Assembly: GCA_009773375.1 (NCBI GenBank)
Contig: WRPH01000014.1
Coordinates: forward strand, 1 to 64,000
From: Paracoccaceae bacterium
GTDB taxonomy: Bacteria; Pseudomonadota; Alphaproteobacteria; Rhodobacterales; Rhodobacteraceae
Reading direction: 5' to 3'
Length of the DNA stretch: 64,000 nucleotides
Shown here in pieces: positions 25,571-33,903 of this stretch; position 1 is the first letter of the stretch; each line of letters opens with the position of its first letter. Under the pieces are notes generated by a model, which was not told the DNA's origin, did not search any database, and worked only from the letters and a program-made list of their open reading frames with translations. The position numbers and the translations under genes are program-made.

Positions 25571-27711
25571 TGTGCGCCTCCGAAAACCAGTCTCTTGCCG
25601 TCTCGCCGCCGTTGCAGCCAGCCGATCACCCGCGCCCGGAACGCCGCCAACCGGGCCTCCCAGGCCGAGGGGTTATGCACCACATCCGCGCGGTAGAACG
25701 ACGGGCACAGCACCGCCGCATCGGCAACCTCGCCGCAGTTGCCGCAGCCGACGCAGGATTGGTCAATGCTCGCCACCGGATCATCGCGCAGCGGATCATC
25801 CAGCCTTTTCAACGACAAAGACGGGCAGCCCGACAGCCGGATACAGGCGTGGTCGCCGGTGCAGACCGCCTCATCAATGCCAAAACGCGGGGCTTCAATC
25901 CGCCGGCCTTCCTTGATCGCCGCCGCCCGCAACGGCTTTTCCCGCCGTTGCTTGTTCAGCATACATTCCGACGAAGCCACGATCACCTTCGGCCCCGGCG
26001 CGTCGGTCGTCAGCGCCTCGCGGATGGTGTCACGCATCTTTTTCACATCATAGGTGCGGTCAATCTGGCGCACCCATTCTATGCCGATCCCGTTCAACGC
26101 CTTGGAAATCGGGTTCTTCGTCGCCTTCGTCGCATTGTCGGCGCGGCTCGACATCACGTCCTGCCCGCCAGTCGCCGCCGAGTAATAGTTGTCAACGATG
26201 ATCGCCACGCCGTCGGACTTGTTGAACGCCATATTGGTAAACGACGAGCTCAAACCGTTATGCCAGAACCCGCCGTCACCGATGATCGCCACTGGCCGCC
26301 GCTCGCCACCACCATCAAACGCCGCATTCGCCGCAGGGCCAAGGCCATAGCCCATGGTCGCGCCGCCAATTTCAAACGGCGGCAGGCTGGCGAACAGATG
26401 GCAGCCGATATCCGCCGCGATCTGGTGCTTGCCGAGTTCCTTTTCCACCAGCTTCATCGCGGCAAAGATCGGCCGCTCGGGGCAGCCGGTGCAGAAGCCC
26501 GGCGGTCGGATCGGCACGGTTTTTGACAGGTCCGGAATCGCAGGCCGGTCCATGTTCGGCGCACGCACCACCGCTGCAAGCATTGCCGGGGCTGCGGTTT
26601 TCAGGAAGCCCGTCACCGCATCCAGCATCACCTGCCCGGTATATTCCCCGGCCTGCGGGAACAGCCCCTTGCCGTGCAATTTCACCGCAGATTGGGCGCG
26701 ATACAGAAACGATCCCAGTTGCGTTTCGATAAACTCCGGCTGGCCTTCCTCGATCACCAGCACATGATCCTTGCCCGCGCAGAATTCCAGAAACTCGCCG
26801 GAAATCAACGGGTAGGTCACGTTCAGTACATAGATCGGCACATCGCTGGCACCGTAAATATCCGCCAGCCCCAGCCGTTGCAGCGCTCGGATCAGGCCGT
26901 TATACATGCCACCCTGCACCACGATGCCGAAATCCGCCTGCGGCCCGAGCACCTCGTTCAGCTTGCGCTCGCGGATGAATTTCTCGGCGGCTGGCCAGCG
27001 GTTTTTTACCTTGTCCTGTTCATGCGCGAAAGACATCGGCGGCAAAACCACCCGCGCGAAATCGCTGCGGGGGTTGGAAAGCGCATCCCGCACCGACAGC
27101 TTCGGCTTCTGATTGTCGCGAGTCTGGAAACTGCCAGTGACATGGCACGACCGGATTCGCACCATCAACATCACCGGGGTATTGCTGACTTCCGACAGCT
27201 CGAACCCATCTGACACCGCCTGCACAATCGACGGCAGGTTCGGACGCGGATCCAGCAGCCAGAATTGCGATTTCATCGCAAAGGCATGCGTGCGCTCCTG
27301 CATGATGCTGGAACCCTCGCCGTAATCCTCGCCAACGATCACCAGCGCGCCACCCGTCACCCCCGACGAGGCAAGGTTCGCCAGCGCATCCGAGGCCACG
27401 TTCACCCCAACCGACCCCTTGAACGTCACCGCCCCCCGGATCGGATAATGCACTGAAGCCGCCAGCATTGCCGCCGCCGCCGCCTCGTTGGCATTCGCCT
27501 CAAACCGCACGCCCAACTCGCCCAGCAGGTCTTGCGCGTCGGCCAGCACATCCATCAGATGCGAAATCGGCGCGCCCTGATAGCCACCGACATAACCGAC
27601 GCCGTTTTCCAACAGCGCCTTGGTCAGCGCCAGAATCCCCTCGCCGGTAAAGGTTTCGCCTGCGCCCAAACGCAGGTCTTCGACTTCGGCCTTGAAGGAA
27701 CGCTCTGCCAT
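25567..27711 (-). CDS. iorA: Indolepyruvate oxidoreductase subunit alpha (IorA)
   Basis: TPP-dependent alpha subunit of 714 aa. A pyrimidine-binding domain comes first. The GFCTGCPERPIF motif and the TPP signature (GDGGFWHNGLSSSFTNMAFN followed by an NYY segment) lie in the middle. Two [4Fe-4S] clusters are near the C-terminus: CTGDHACIRLSGCP at about residue 617 and CVGCGNC...LCP at about 652. The family decarboxylates arylpyruvates to aryl-acetyl-CoA. The operon neighbour resembles isatin hydrolase, whose product isatinate is also an aryl-2-oxoacid; decarboxylation would give 2-aminobenzoyl-CoA. Begins directly after the MarR stop codon. Confidence 0.92.
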   Translation of the reverse strand: MAERSFKAEVEDLRLGAGETFTGEGILALTKALLENGVGYVGGYQGAPISHLMDVLADAQDLLGELGVRFEANANEAAAAAMLAASVHYPIRGAVTFKGSVGVNVASDALANLASSGVTGGALVIVGEDYGEGSSIMQERTHAFAMKSQFWLLDPRPNLPSIVQAVSDGFELSEVSNTPVMLMVRIRSCHVTGSFQTRDNQKPKLSVRDALSNPRSDFARVVLPPMSFAHEQDKVKNRWPAAEKFIRERKLNEVLGPQADFGIVVQGGMYNGLIRALQRLGLADIYGASDVPIYVLNVTYPLISGEFLEFCAGKDHVLVIEEGQPEFIETQLGSFLYRAQSAVKLHGKGLFPQAGEYTGQVMLDAVTGFLKTAAPAMLAAVVRAPNMDRPAIPDLSKTVPIRPPGFCTGCPERPIFAAMKLVEKELGKHQIAADIGCHLFASLPPFEIGGATMGYGLGPAANAAFDGGGERRPVAIIGDGGFWHNGLSSSFTNMAFNKSDGVAIIVDNYYSAATGGQDVMSSRADNATKATKNPISKALNGIGIEWVRQIDRTYDVKKMRDTIREALTTDAPGPKVIVASSECMLNKQRREKPLRAAAIKEGRRIEAPRFGIDEAVCTGDHACIRLSGCPSLSLKRLDDPLRDDPVASIDQSCVGCGNCGEVADAAVLCPSFYRADVVHNPSAWEARLAAFRARVIGWLQRRRDGKRLVFGGAQ

Positions 27712-28179
27712 CTAGATCTCGTGCTTTCTGATATTTGTCAGCATTTTCTGTAGGGTAGCCACAAAGGCCGCACGCTCGGCTTCGGGAATGCCGCGAAACA
27801 TCCGCGCCTGCGCCTGCGCCATATGCGGCCACAATGTTTCAAACGCGGTGCGCCCCGCATCGGTGATGAACACACGCACCGCGCGGCTGTCGGCGCTATC
27901 CGCCTCGCGCCGCACCAGCCCGTCGGCGTTCAACTGCTCCAGCGCGCGGCTCAGCGTCGATTGTTCCACCACCGTATAGACCGCGAGTTCGCGGATCAGC
28001 GGCCCTTCGACCACCGACAGCACCGCCAGCGCCCGCATTTTCGGCGTGGTCAGGCCCAGATCGGCCATTTCTTCGCGCAAGGACGCGTTGTAACGCCCCA
28101 TGATGCGGTTCATCAGATAGGGCGCGAAATTGGTTAACCCGATCTCGCCCAATCGCGCCGAGGGTGGTTGATCTTTCAT
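27712..28179 (-). CDS. MarR-family regulator of the ior operon
   Basis: A protein of 155 aa. It has an N-terminal dimerisation helix (LTNFAPYLMNRIMGRYNASL), a helix-turn-helix (LIRELAVYTVVEQSTLSRALEQL) and a wing with the MarR DSRAVRVFITDAG motif. It is encoded inside the cyclase-FAD-marR-iorA-iorB operon, with ATGA overlap to the FAD gene, so it is likely an autorepressor responding to the pathway substrate. Candidate operators are the overlapping palindromes at 30598-30613 upstream of the operon. Confidence 0.88.
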   Translation of the reverse strand: MKDQPPSARLGEIGLTNFAPYLMNRIMGRYNASLREEMADLGLTTPKMRALAVLSVVEGPLIRELAVYTVVEQSTLSRALEQLNADGLVRREADSADSRAVRVFITDAGRTAFETLWPHMAQAQARMFRGIPEAERAAFVATLQKMLTNIRKHEI

Positions 28180-29747
28180 GCCCCCAGCCTCTTCGCTGCG
28201 TTGAAGCCCGAGCCGCCGCCAAGCCCCGGCCCCGGATGTGTCGAGGCACCGATATGGATCAGCCCGCGCACCGCGCCGGTGCCATTGGTCGAATGCGCAA
28301 ACGGTCGCCAGATGAAAAACTGATCCACGCTGCACGCCCCGCCATAGGGATCGCCGCCGACCAGATTGACGTTCATCCGCTCCAGATCAGCCGGAGAATA
28401 GGCCTTCCGCGCCAGCTTGATCTTGTCGAAATCCTTGATATGGCGCGCTAAAATCGCCTCCAGCCGATCGGCAAACGCCTCGCGCGCTGTGTCCCAGTCA
28501 CGCGCCTCAATCTCACCCGCCGCATCGCCCTTGATCACGCGCGGCGCGTCCGGGATTTGCAGCCACAAGATCGCCTTGCCGTCCGGGCAGCGGCTCGGAT
28601 CCAGCCGGTGCGGCTGGCCGACGCAGATCGTGGGCACCGCAGGCAGCATGCCGCGCTCGGCCTCATTGGCGGATTTCGACACCGAATCAATGCCATCCGC
28701 AAGGTGGATCAGCGCCACATCCTCCAGCCCGGCCGTTAACCATTCAGGGTGGCGGTCCAGCGCATAATGCAGTTGGAAATCGCCGCGACCATGGCGGAAC
28801 TGGCGTTCCGCCGCCCGATCTTCCGGCAGATTCACCTCCAGCAACCGGCCATAAAGCTGTCCCGGAGCAACGCTGGCCAGCACCGACCGACTGCCGATCT
28901 CCTCGCCCCCCACAAGCCGCACGCCCGTCACCCGACCATCCTTAACCATGATCCGGTCGACATCCGCGCCGGTGCGGATCACGCCACCTTTTTCTTCGAT
29001 CAGCCCGCGAAACGCCTGTGCCGCCACGCCTGCGCCGCCCTTGGAAATCGGCGCGCCCGCCGCCTCCAACGCGAAGGCAATCACCTTGCCCATCTGCGCC
29101 GAATAGGCAGATTCGGGCGTCAAGCCACAATGCAGCACCCAAGGTGCCCACAACGCCTGCACCAGCGGGCTGTGATAATTGCTGTCCAACCATCCCCGCG
29201 CCGGGGCCAAAGCGCTGCCCATCCACGCCGCAAGCCCGCGCAAACCGCGTTTCCGCACCTGCCCGAACAGCAGTTTCGCCGTGGGCCAGGACCACAGATC
29301 GCCGCCCAGAAGCGCAAACAAAAACGGCGCATCCGCACCGATTCCGCCGACATCCAGCGCATGCCTATCCCCATCGCCCGCCGACAAGGCATTGAAGTTA
29401 CTTACATTTTTCGCCTGATCCATCGTCAGAACCAGCGAAGTCCCATCCGGCCGCAACACGGCGGTCGGATGGGCGGTGTGGCAATATTCAAAGCCATGCC
29501 GCGCCAGATGCGGCGCCAAGGCCGCTCCGGCGGGAGAGGTCATGAACAGCACAAACGTCGCCGCCATCACATCATGCTGAAACCCCGGCAGGGTGATTTC
29601 ATCGCTGCGCAAGCAACCGCCGATGCGATCCTCACGCTCCAGAACCAGAACTTTGTCGCCTTTCAGCGCCAACAGGCTGGCAGCCACCAGCCCGTTGATC
29701 CCCGAGCCGATGATGATGTGCCCAAATGTGTCAGGACTGGCGGCCAT
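28176..29747 (-). CDS. Phytoene-desaturase-like FAD oxidoreductase
   Basis: NAD(P)/FAD-dependent amine-oxidase/phytoene-dehydrogenase superfamily protein, 523 aa. An N-terminal dinucleotide motif (HIIIGSGINGLVAASLLALKG) leads into LEREDRIGGCLRSDE, and the C-terminal FAD segment is HIGASTHPGPGLGGGSGFNA. The C-terminus HPGPGLGG is typical of the non-carotenoid branch found in catabolic loci. No carotenoid genes are near. It is paralogous to the interrupted gene at 30640-32205 on the other side of the cyclase gene. A dehydrogenation in the indole/isatin route, for example dioxindole to isatin, is an untested possibility. Confidence 0.85.
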   Translation of the reverse strand: MAASPDTFGHIIIGSGINGLVAASLLALKGDKVLVLEREDRIGGCLRSDEITLPGFQHDVMAATFVLFMTSPAGAALAPHLARHGFEYCHTAHPTAVLRPDGTSLVLTMDQAKNVSNFNALSAGDGDRHALDVGGIGADAPFLFALLGGDLWSWPTAKLLFGQVRKRGLRGLAAWMGSALAPARGWLDSNYHSPLVQALWAPWVLHCGLTPESAYSAQMGKVIAFALEAAGAPISKGGAGVAAQAFRGLIEEKGGVIRTGADVDRIMVKDGRVTGVRLVGGEEIGSRSVLASVAPGQLYGRLLEVNLPEDRAAERQFRHGRGDFQLHYALDRHPEWLTAGLEDVALIHLADGIDSVSKSANEAERGMLPAVPTICVGQPHRLDPSRCPDGKAILWLQIPDAPRVIKGDAAGEIEARDWDTAREAFADRLEAILARHIKDFDKIKLARKAYSPADLERMNVNLVGGDPYGGACSVDQFFIWRPFAHSTNGTGAVRGLIHIGASTHPGPGLGGGSGFNAAKRLGA

Positions 29748-29750
29748 TGG

Positions 29751-30539
29751 TTAACGCGCCACCAGCGCCAGCGCCCGGATGGGCGAGCCTGTGCCGTGTT
29801 CGATCTTCAACGGTGCCGCAATCAGGATCGCGCCTTTTGCCGGCAACCGATCCAGATTGGCAAGGCTGGCCAGACCGTAGCAGTTGTTCTTGTGCAGCAG
29901 ATTATGCGCCGGGAACGGCGGCGTCATGCCCCCGGCCTGCCCCGCATCGGTGCCGATGCACTGGCTGCCCCAGCCGACAATTCCCTTTGAGATCAGATAC
30001 TCGATGACTTCTGCGGTCGGCCCCGGCGTGTGCGGTCCGGTTTCATTGGCATTCAGAAAAAGGTTTTCATCATGGCTGCGCTTGTCCCAGTCAGACCGCA
30101 AGACCACCCACTCGCCCGCGCCGATGTTGCCGTGCTTGGCCTCCCACGCCTTGACGTGATCAATGGTCAGCAGGAAATCCGGGTCCGCTGCGCACTCTGC
30201 TGCGAAGTCCAGAACGTTAACGGGGGCCACCAGCCGCTGCACCGGCAGCGTGTCAGTATAGCCGTCGGCGTAATCCTTGCCGGTGATCCAGTGGTGCGGT
30301 GCGTCGAAATGCGTGCCGGAATGTTCGCCGACCTTCAGCCAGTTCCACGCCCAGAACGGGCCATCAGCGTCGTATTCGGAGATCCGGTGAATCTCGATCT
30401 TGGGCGTATCCTTGGCGAAGTCCGGCGGCAATTTCAACAAGGGCGTGTTCGGCCCCAGAACGCCGGTGCAATCAACCACTTCAACCCCGCCCGACGCGAG
30501 CATTCCAGCCAGACCGGCCAGCACAGTTGCGGAACTCAT
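29751..30539 (-). CDS. Cyclase-family metal hydrolase, isatin-hydrolase-like
   Basis: A protein of 262 aa with the metal-binding signature HSGTHFDAPHHW at residues 73-84 (HxGTHxDxPxH), diagnostic of the cyclase/kynurenine formamidase/isatin hydrolase family. The length is close to that recalled for isatin hydrolase (about 260) and longer than KynB kynurenine formamidase (about 210). Residues near GWGSQCIGTDAGQAGG complete the active site. Isatin hydrolase is a manganese enzyme that opens isatin to isatinate. Downstream IorAB could then act on isatinate. First gene of the operon, with a GGGAG ribosome-binding site. Kynurenine formamidase remains the alternative. Confidence 0.82.
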   Translation of the reverse strand: MSSATVLAGLAGMLASGGVEVVDCTGVLGPNTPLLKLPPDFAKDTPKIEIHRISEYDADGPFWAWNWLKVGEHSGTHFDAPHHWITGKDYADGYTDTLPVQRLVAPVNVLDFAAECAADPDFLLTIDHVKAWEAKHGNIGAGEWVVLRSDWDKRSHDENLFLNANETGPHTPGPTAEVIEYLISKGIVGWGSQCIGTDAGQAGGMTPPFPAHNLLHKNNCYGLASLANLDRLPAKGAILIAAPLKIEHGTGSPIRALALVAR

Positions 30540-30597
30540 CTTGATCTCCCTGTTTGCGGCGGCTGTCCCGCCTTAAGGAATCAGACTAGACAGAATT

Positions 30598-30613
30598 AAA
30601 TGCATTTGCAAAT
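30598..30613. promoter_or_regulatory. Overlapping palindromes in a divergent promoter region
   Basis: AAATGCATTT (30598-30607) and ATTTGCAAAT (30604-30613) are both perfect palindromes and overlap by four bases. On the minus strand TTGCAA followed after 17 bases by TAGTCT could be the cyclase-operon promoter, with the palindrome covering its -35. A related ATGCACTTGCAT lies inside the following gene near 31090. Candidate site for the MarR protein encoded at 27712. Confidence 0.45.
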
Positions 30614-30639
30614 ATCCCGACGTCACTCGGAGTCAAGAA

Positions 30640-32205
30640 ATGTCCGAAACCTACGACGCCGTCTTTATCGGCGCTGGCCACAACACCCTTGCATGCGCCC
30701 TGCATCTTGCGGCGCGCGGCTGGAAGGTTGGCTTGTTCGAACAGGCTGCCGTTGCAGGCGGGGCCGTGAAATCCGGGGCCTATACCCTGCCGGGCTTTCG
30801 CCACGATTAGGCGGCGATGAACCTGTCTTTGTTCGCCGGATCGGCGTTTATGAAGACGCATGGCGCTGAGTTGGCCAAACACGGGCTGGATTTTGCGCCG
30901 GTCTCGAACCCGTTCGCCTCGGTCTTTCCAGATGGCAGCTGGTGCGGCGTGTCCACCGACACCGCCGCCACAACCGCCCGGATCGCCCAGCTTTCGGCCG
31001 CCGATGCCGCCACCTGGACCAGGCTGACCGCAGGCTTCAACGCCGAAGCGCCGCATCTGTTCGGCCTGCTGGGCACCAAGATGAAATTACATGCACTTGC
31101 ATATTTCATGCTCAAAACACTGCGTGGCAAGGGTCTGTCTGGCACGCTGGACATGACGCGTTTCCTGCTGCAATCGCCGCGGCAATGGCTGACCCAGACC
31201 TTCACCTCTCCCAAGGTGCAGGCGATGCTGGCGGCCTGGGGCATGCACCTCGATTTCGCCCCTGATACCGCAGGCGGCGCGCTGTTTCCCTATCTGGAGG
31301 GGATGGCGGGCCAGGCCTTTGGCATGGTGCTGGGCAAAGGTGGCGCCGATACCATCATCCGCGCTCTGACCGGTGCCATCGAGGCTCGTGGTGGCAAAAT
31401 CGAATGCAGCCAAACCGTCAGCCGCATCCTGCATCAGCATGGCAAAGCCAGCGGCATCGAGCTGGCCGATGGTCGCAAGATCACTGCCACCCGCGCCGTC
31501 ATCGCCGGGGTCGCGCCGGGTGCGCTGCCAAAGCTCACCGGCACGCAGAGCAATTTCGATGCCAAAATGGCCGGCTTTACGCATGCCCCCGGCACGATGA
31601 TGATCCATCTGGCGCTGTCTGGCCTGCCGGACTGGTCCGCCGGTAACGATCTGCAATCATTCGCTTATATCCACATTGCCCCCAGCCTTGACCAGATGGC
31701 GCGCACCTATCAGCAAGCCCTTGCCGGTCTGTTGCCGGATGAGCCGATCCTTGTCGTGGGTCAGCCGACAACCGTGGACCCTTCGCGCGCACCTGACGGC
31801 CAGCACACGATCTGGTTGCAAGTCCGCATGGCCCCCGGCACGATCCAAGGCGATGCAAAGGGCGAAATCGCCGCCACCGATTGGGCCGAGGCAGCCGCGC
31901 CCTTTGCCCAACGCGCGCTGGATATTCTGGACCGCTACGCACCCGGAACCCAAGCCAAAATCCTATGCAAACGCATCGTGCCGCCGACCGAACTGGAGCA
32001 AGACAACCCCAATCTGGTGGGTGGAGATCAGGTTTGCGGCTCGCATCACCTGAGCCAGAACTTCTTGTTCCGCCCGGCGCGTGGCCATGCGGACGGCTCT
32101 ACCCCGATGCAGAATCTGCACCTGACCGGGGCCAGCGTTTGGCCCGGCGCGGGGCTTGGTGCCGGATCAGGCTTTCTTCTCGCCCAAAAACTGACCGGGA
32201 AATAA
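30640..32205 (+). pseudogene. Phytoene-desaturase-like FAD oxidoreductase interrupted by TAG
   Basis: An otherwise intact gene of 522 codons (paralogue of 28176-29747). It starts at ATG 30640 (MSETYDAVFIGAGHNTLACA, GGAG upstream) and reads through PGFRHD into an in-frame TAG at 30808-30810, then resumes in the same frame with AAMNLSLFAGSAF and continues to a normal C-terminus (LTGASVWPGAGLGAGSGF). The stop falls 56 codons in, right after the FAD-binding motif, so no active protein is expected unless the stop is read through. A single TGG-to-TAG change would explain it. An internal ATG at 30817 would make a form lacking the dinucleotide-binding fold. Frame and codon bias are otherwise unspoiled, implying recent damage or a base-calling error. 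Confidence 0.85.
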
Positions 32206-32238
32206 CCCCGGCTTCACCCATAACCACAGGGAAACACT

Positions 32239-33759
32239 ATGAAACTGAACAGACGTGCGCTTTTGCAACTTTCCGCCGCTGGCGTGTCACTGGCCGCTTT
32301 CGGCCTTCCCGCCCGCGCGCAAGCGATTGACGAGCTGGTCATCGCCTACAACGTGAACCTGCCCGCGTGGGATCCCACCACTGGCCCGTCGGCTGTCAAC
32401 CCGACGATTCAGGGGCTTTATCAAGCGGTGTTCGACCAATACATCCTGCAACAACCCGATCTGAAACCCGCCCCCGGCCTGCTGACCGAATGGGGTTGGA
32501 ACGATGACCGCACCCAGGTCTGGATGACCGTGCGCGAGGGTGTCACCTGGCATGATGGCAGCCCGTTCACCGCCGAAGACGTGGCGTGGAGCCTTGCCCG
32601 CGTTGCCGATCCGGCCACCGGCAGCCCGATTCAGTTTGTCTGGGGCACCCTGCAAAATCATCGGGTTGAGGGCAACAAGGTGATTGCCGACGTCAAGCAA
32701 TTCGACCCCACGATCTTCAAATGGATGTATTTCCTGACCGGCTATGTGCTGCCGAAGGCCTATTTCGAAAAGGTCGGGGCTGAAGGCTTTGAAGCGGCGC
32801 CCATCGGCACCGGCCCGTATATGGTTGAAAAGTTTGAAAGAAACGCTTTCGTGCGACTGAAGGCGAACGCCAACTACTGGGGCGGCAAGCCTGATTTTGA
32901 TACTGTGACGATCAAATTCGTCACCGACGCCGCCGCGCGCGTTGCCGAAATCGAATCCGGCAACGCCCATGTCACGCTGGAAATTCCCTACGAGGAATAC
33001 GACCGCCTGAAAGCAACCCTGACCGGCACCGCAGCGCCGGTTTCCGATATCGGTATGATTTTCCTCAATGATATTGAGGTGATGACCGACCCGAACGTGC
33101 GCAAGGCAGCCGCCTATGCGATTGACAAGCAGACCATCATCGACCGGCTGCTGTCGGGCTATGGCGTGCCGATCGACACGCTGGAGACGCCGCAGTACGA
33201 CGCCTATGATGCTGGCATCAAGGTTGGCTACAACCCGGAAAAGGCTGTCGAACTGCTGGCCGCATCCGGCTATAGCGTTGATAATCCTGTTAAATTCAAG
33301 ATCCAGACCACCAAGGGTTTCAAGCCCAAGGATTACGAGATGGTGCAAGCCATCGTCGGGCTGTGGCGCAAGGTCGGCATCGAGGCGGAAATTGAGGTCT
33401 ATGAGATCGCCAAGCACTACGAGTTGCGCGCAGCCGATCAGTTGGCCCCGGCCGCCTTCTACAACTGGGGTAACTCGGTGGGCGACCCGACCACCTCGAC
33501 CGGCTTTGCGATGTATGGTCCCTCGCCGCACTCGGTCTGGGATGGCCAGGATGTGATCGACATGATCAACCCGCTGTGGGGCGAACCGGATGAAGCCAAG
33601 CGCATCGACGGCTGGAAGAAGGTCGATGCCCATATCGCTGAAAACGCGCTGGTGATCCCGCTGCTGCAATACGTCCAGCCGATCCTGTCGGCACCGGGGG
33701 TCGTGGTGACGCCGCACGCCTCGGGCGCGCTGCTGCCGCAACTGATGAAGCGGGCCTGA
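32239..33759 (+). CDS. Dpp/Opp-type ABC transporter substrate-binding protein
   Basis: Periplasmic binding protein of the SBP_bac_5 family, 506 aa. The N-terminus MKLNRRALLQLSAAGVSLAAFGLPARAQA has a twin-arginine and a cleavage site after AQA, so Tat export is possible. The mature protein shows typical family segments: EGVTWHDGSPFTAEDVAWSL and IGTGPYMVEKFERNAFVRL. Family members bind peptides, nickel, glutathione or opines. It starts 33 bases after the interrupted FAD gene and heads a five-gene transporter operon. Genomic company suggests an aromatic or amide ligand rather than generic peptides, but the sequence alone does not say. Confidence 0.93.
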   Translation: MKLNRRALLQLSAAGVSLAAFGLPARAQAIDELVIAYNVNLPAWDPTTGPSAVNPTIQGLYQAVFDQYILQQPDLKPAPGLLTEWGWNDDRTQVWMTVREGVTWHDGSPFTAEDVAWSLARVADPATGSPIQFVWGTLQNHRVEGNKVIADVKQFDPTIFKWMYFLTGYVLPKAYFEKVGAEGFEAAPIGTGPYMVEKFERNAFVRLKANANYWGGKPDFDTVTIKFVTDAAARVAEIESGNAHVTLEIPYEEYDRLKATLTGTAAPVSDIGMIFLNDIEVMTDPNVRKAAAYAIDKQTIIDRLLSGYGVPIDTLETPQYDAYDAGIKVGYNPEKAVELLAASGYSVDNPVKFKIQTTKGFKPKDYEMVQAIVGLWRKVGIEAEIEVYEIAKHYELRAADQLAPAAFYNWGNSVGDPTTSTGFAMYGPSPHSVWDGQDVIDMINPLWGEPDEAKRIDGWKKVDAHIAENALVIPLLQYVQPILSAPGVVVTPHASGALLPQLMKRA

Positions 33760-33769
33760 TCGCCAGCAA

Positions 33770-33820
33770 GGCGGGGGGCTTCGCGCCCCCCAAGGCACAT
33801 TGGCTTGCTGCCAATGTGCC
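33770..33820 (+). terminator. Tandem hairpins between binding-protein and permease genes
   Basis: A GGGGGG/CCCCCC hairpin (about 33773-33791) is followed by GGCACATTGGC (33794-33804) pairing with GCCAATGTGCC (33810-33820) in a perfect 11-bp stem. No U-run. Such structures after a binding-protein gene usually stabilise that message so it exceeds the permeases. An ATATTT-type element follows (33821-33850). Confidence 0.65.
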
Positions 33821-33903
33821 CCCCCTGCGGAGTATTTTTGCCAAAGTGAATGCGAGGACCGAAGCGCGCCTTCGATCCTGACGTTGAAGGAGTGTTCCCG
33901 CCG

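Noticed and set aside
29751-30539. Kynurenine formamidase (KynB) as the first choice for the cyclase-family gene
   Set aside because: The signature fits the whole family, but the protein is about 50 residues longer than KynB, close to isatin hydrolase, and no tryptophan 2,3-dioxygenase is encoded nearby. Kept only as an alternative.
30808-30810. Pyrrolysine or other programmed recoding at the TAG codon
   Set aside because: No pyl genes or recoding structure are visible, the paralogue has an ordinary sense codon there, and a single TGG-to-TAG change is simpler.
28176-32205. Carotenoid biosynthesis genes (phytoene desaturases)
   Set aside because: Only the fold is shared; no crtB, crtE or other crt genes are present, and the C-terminal motif and operon partners point to a catabolic role.
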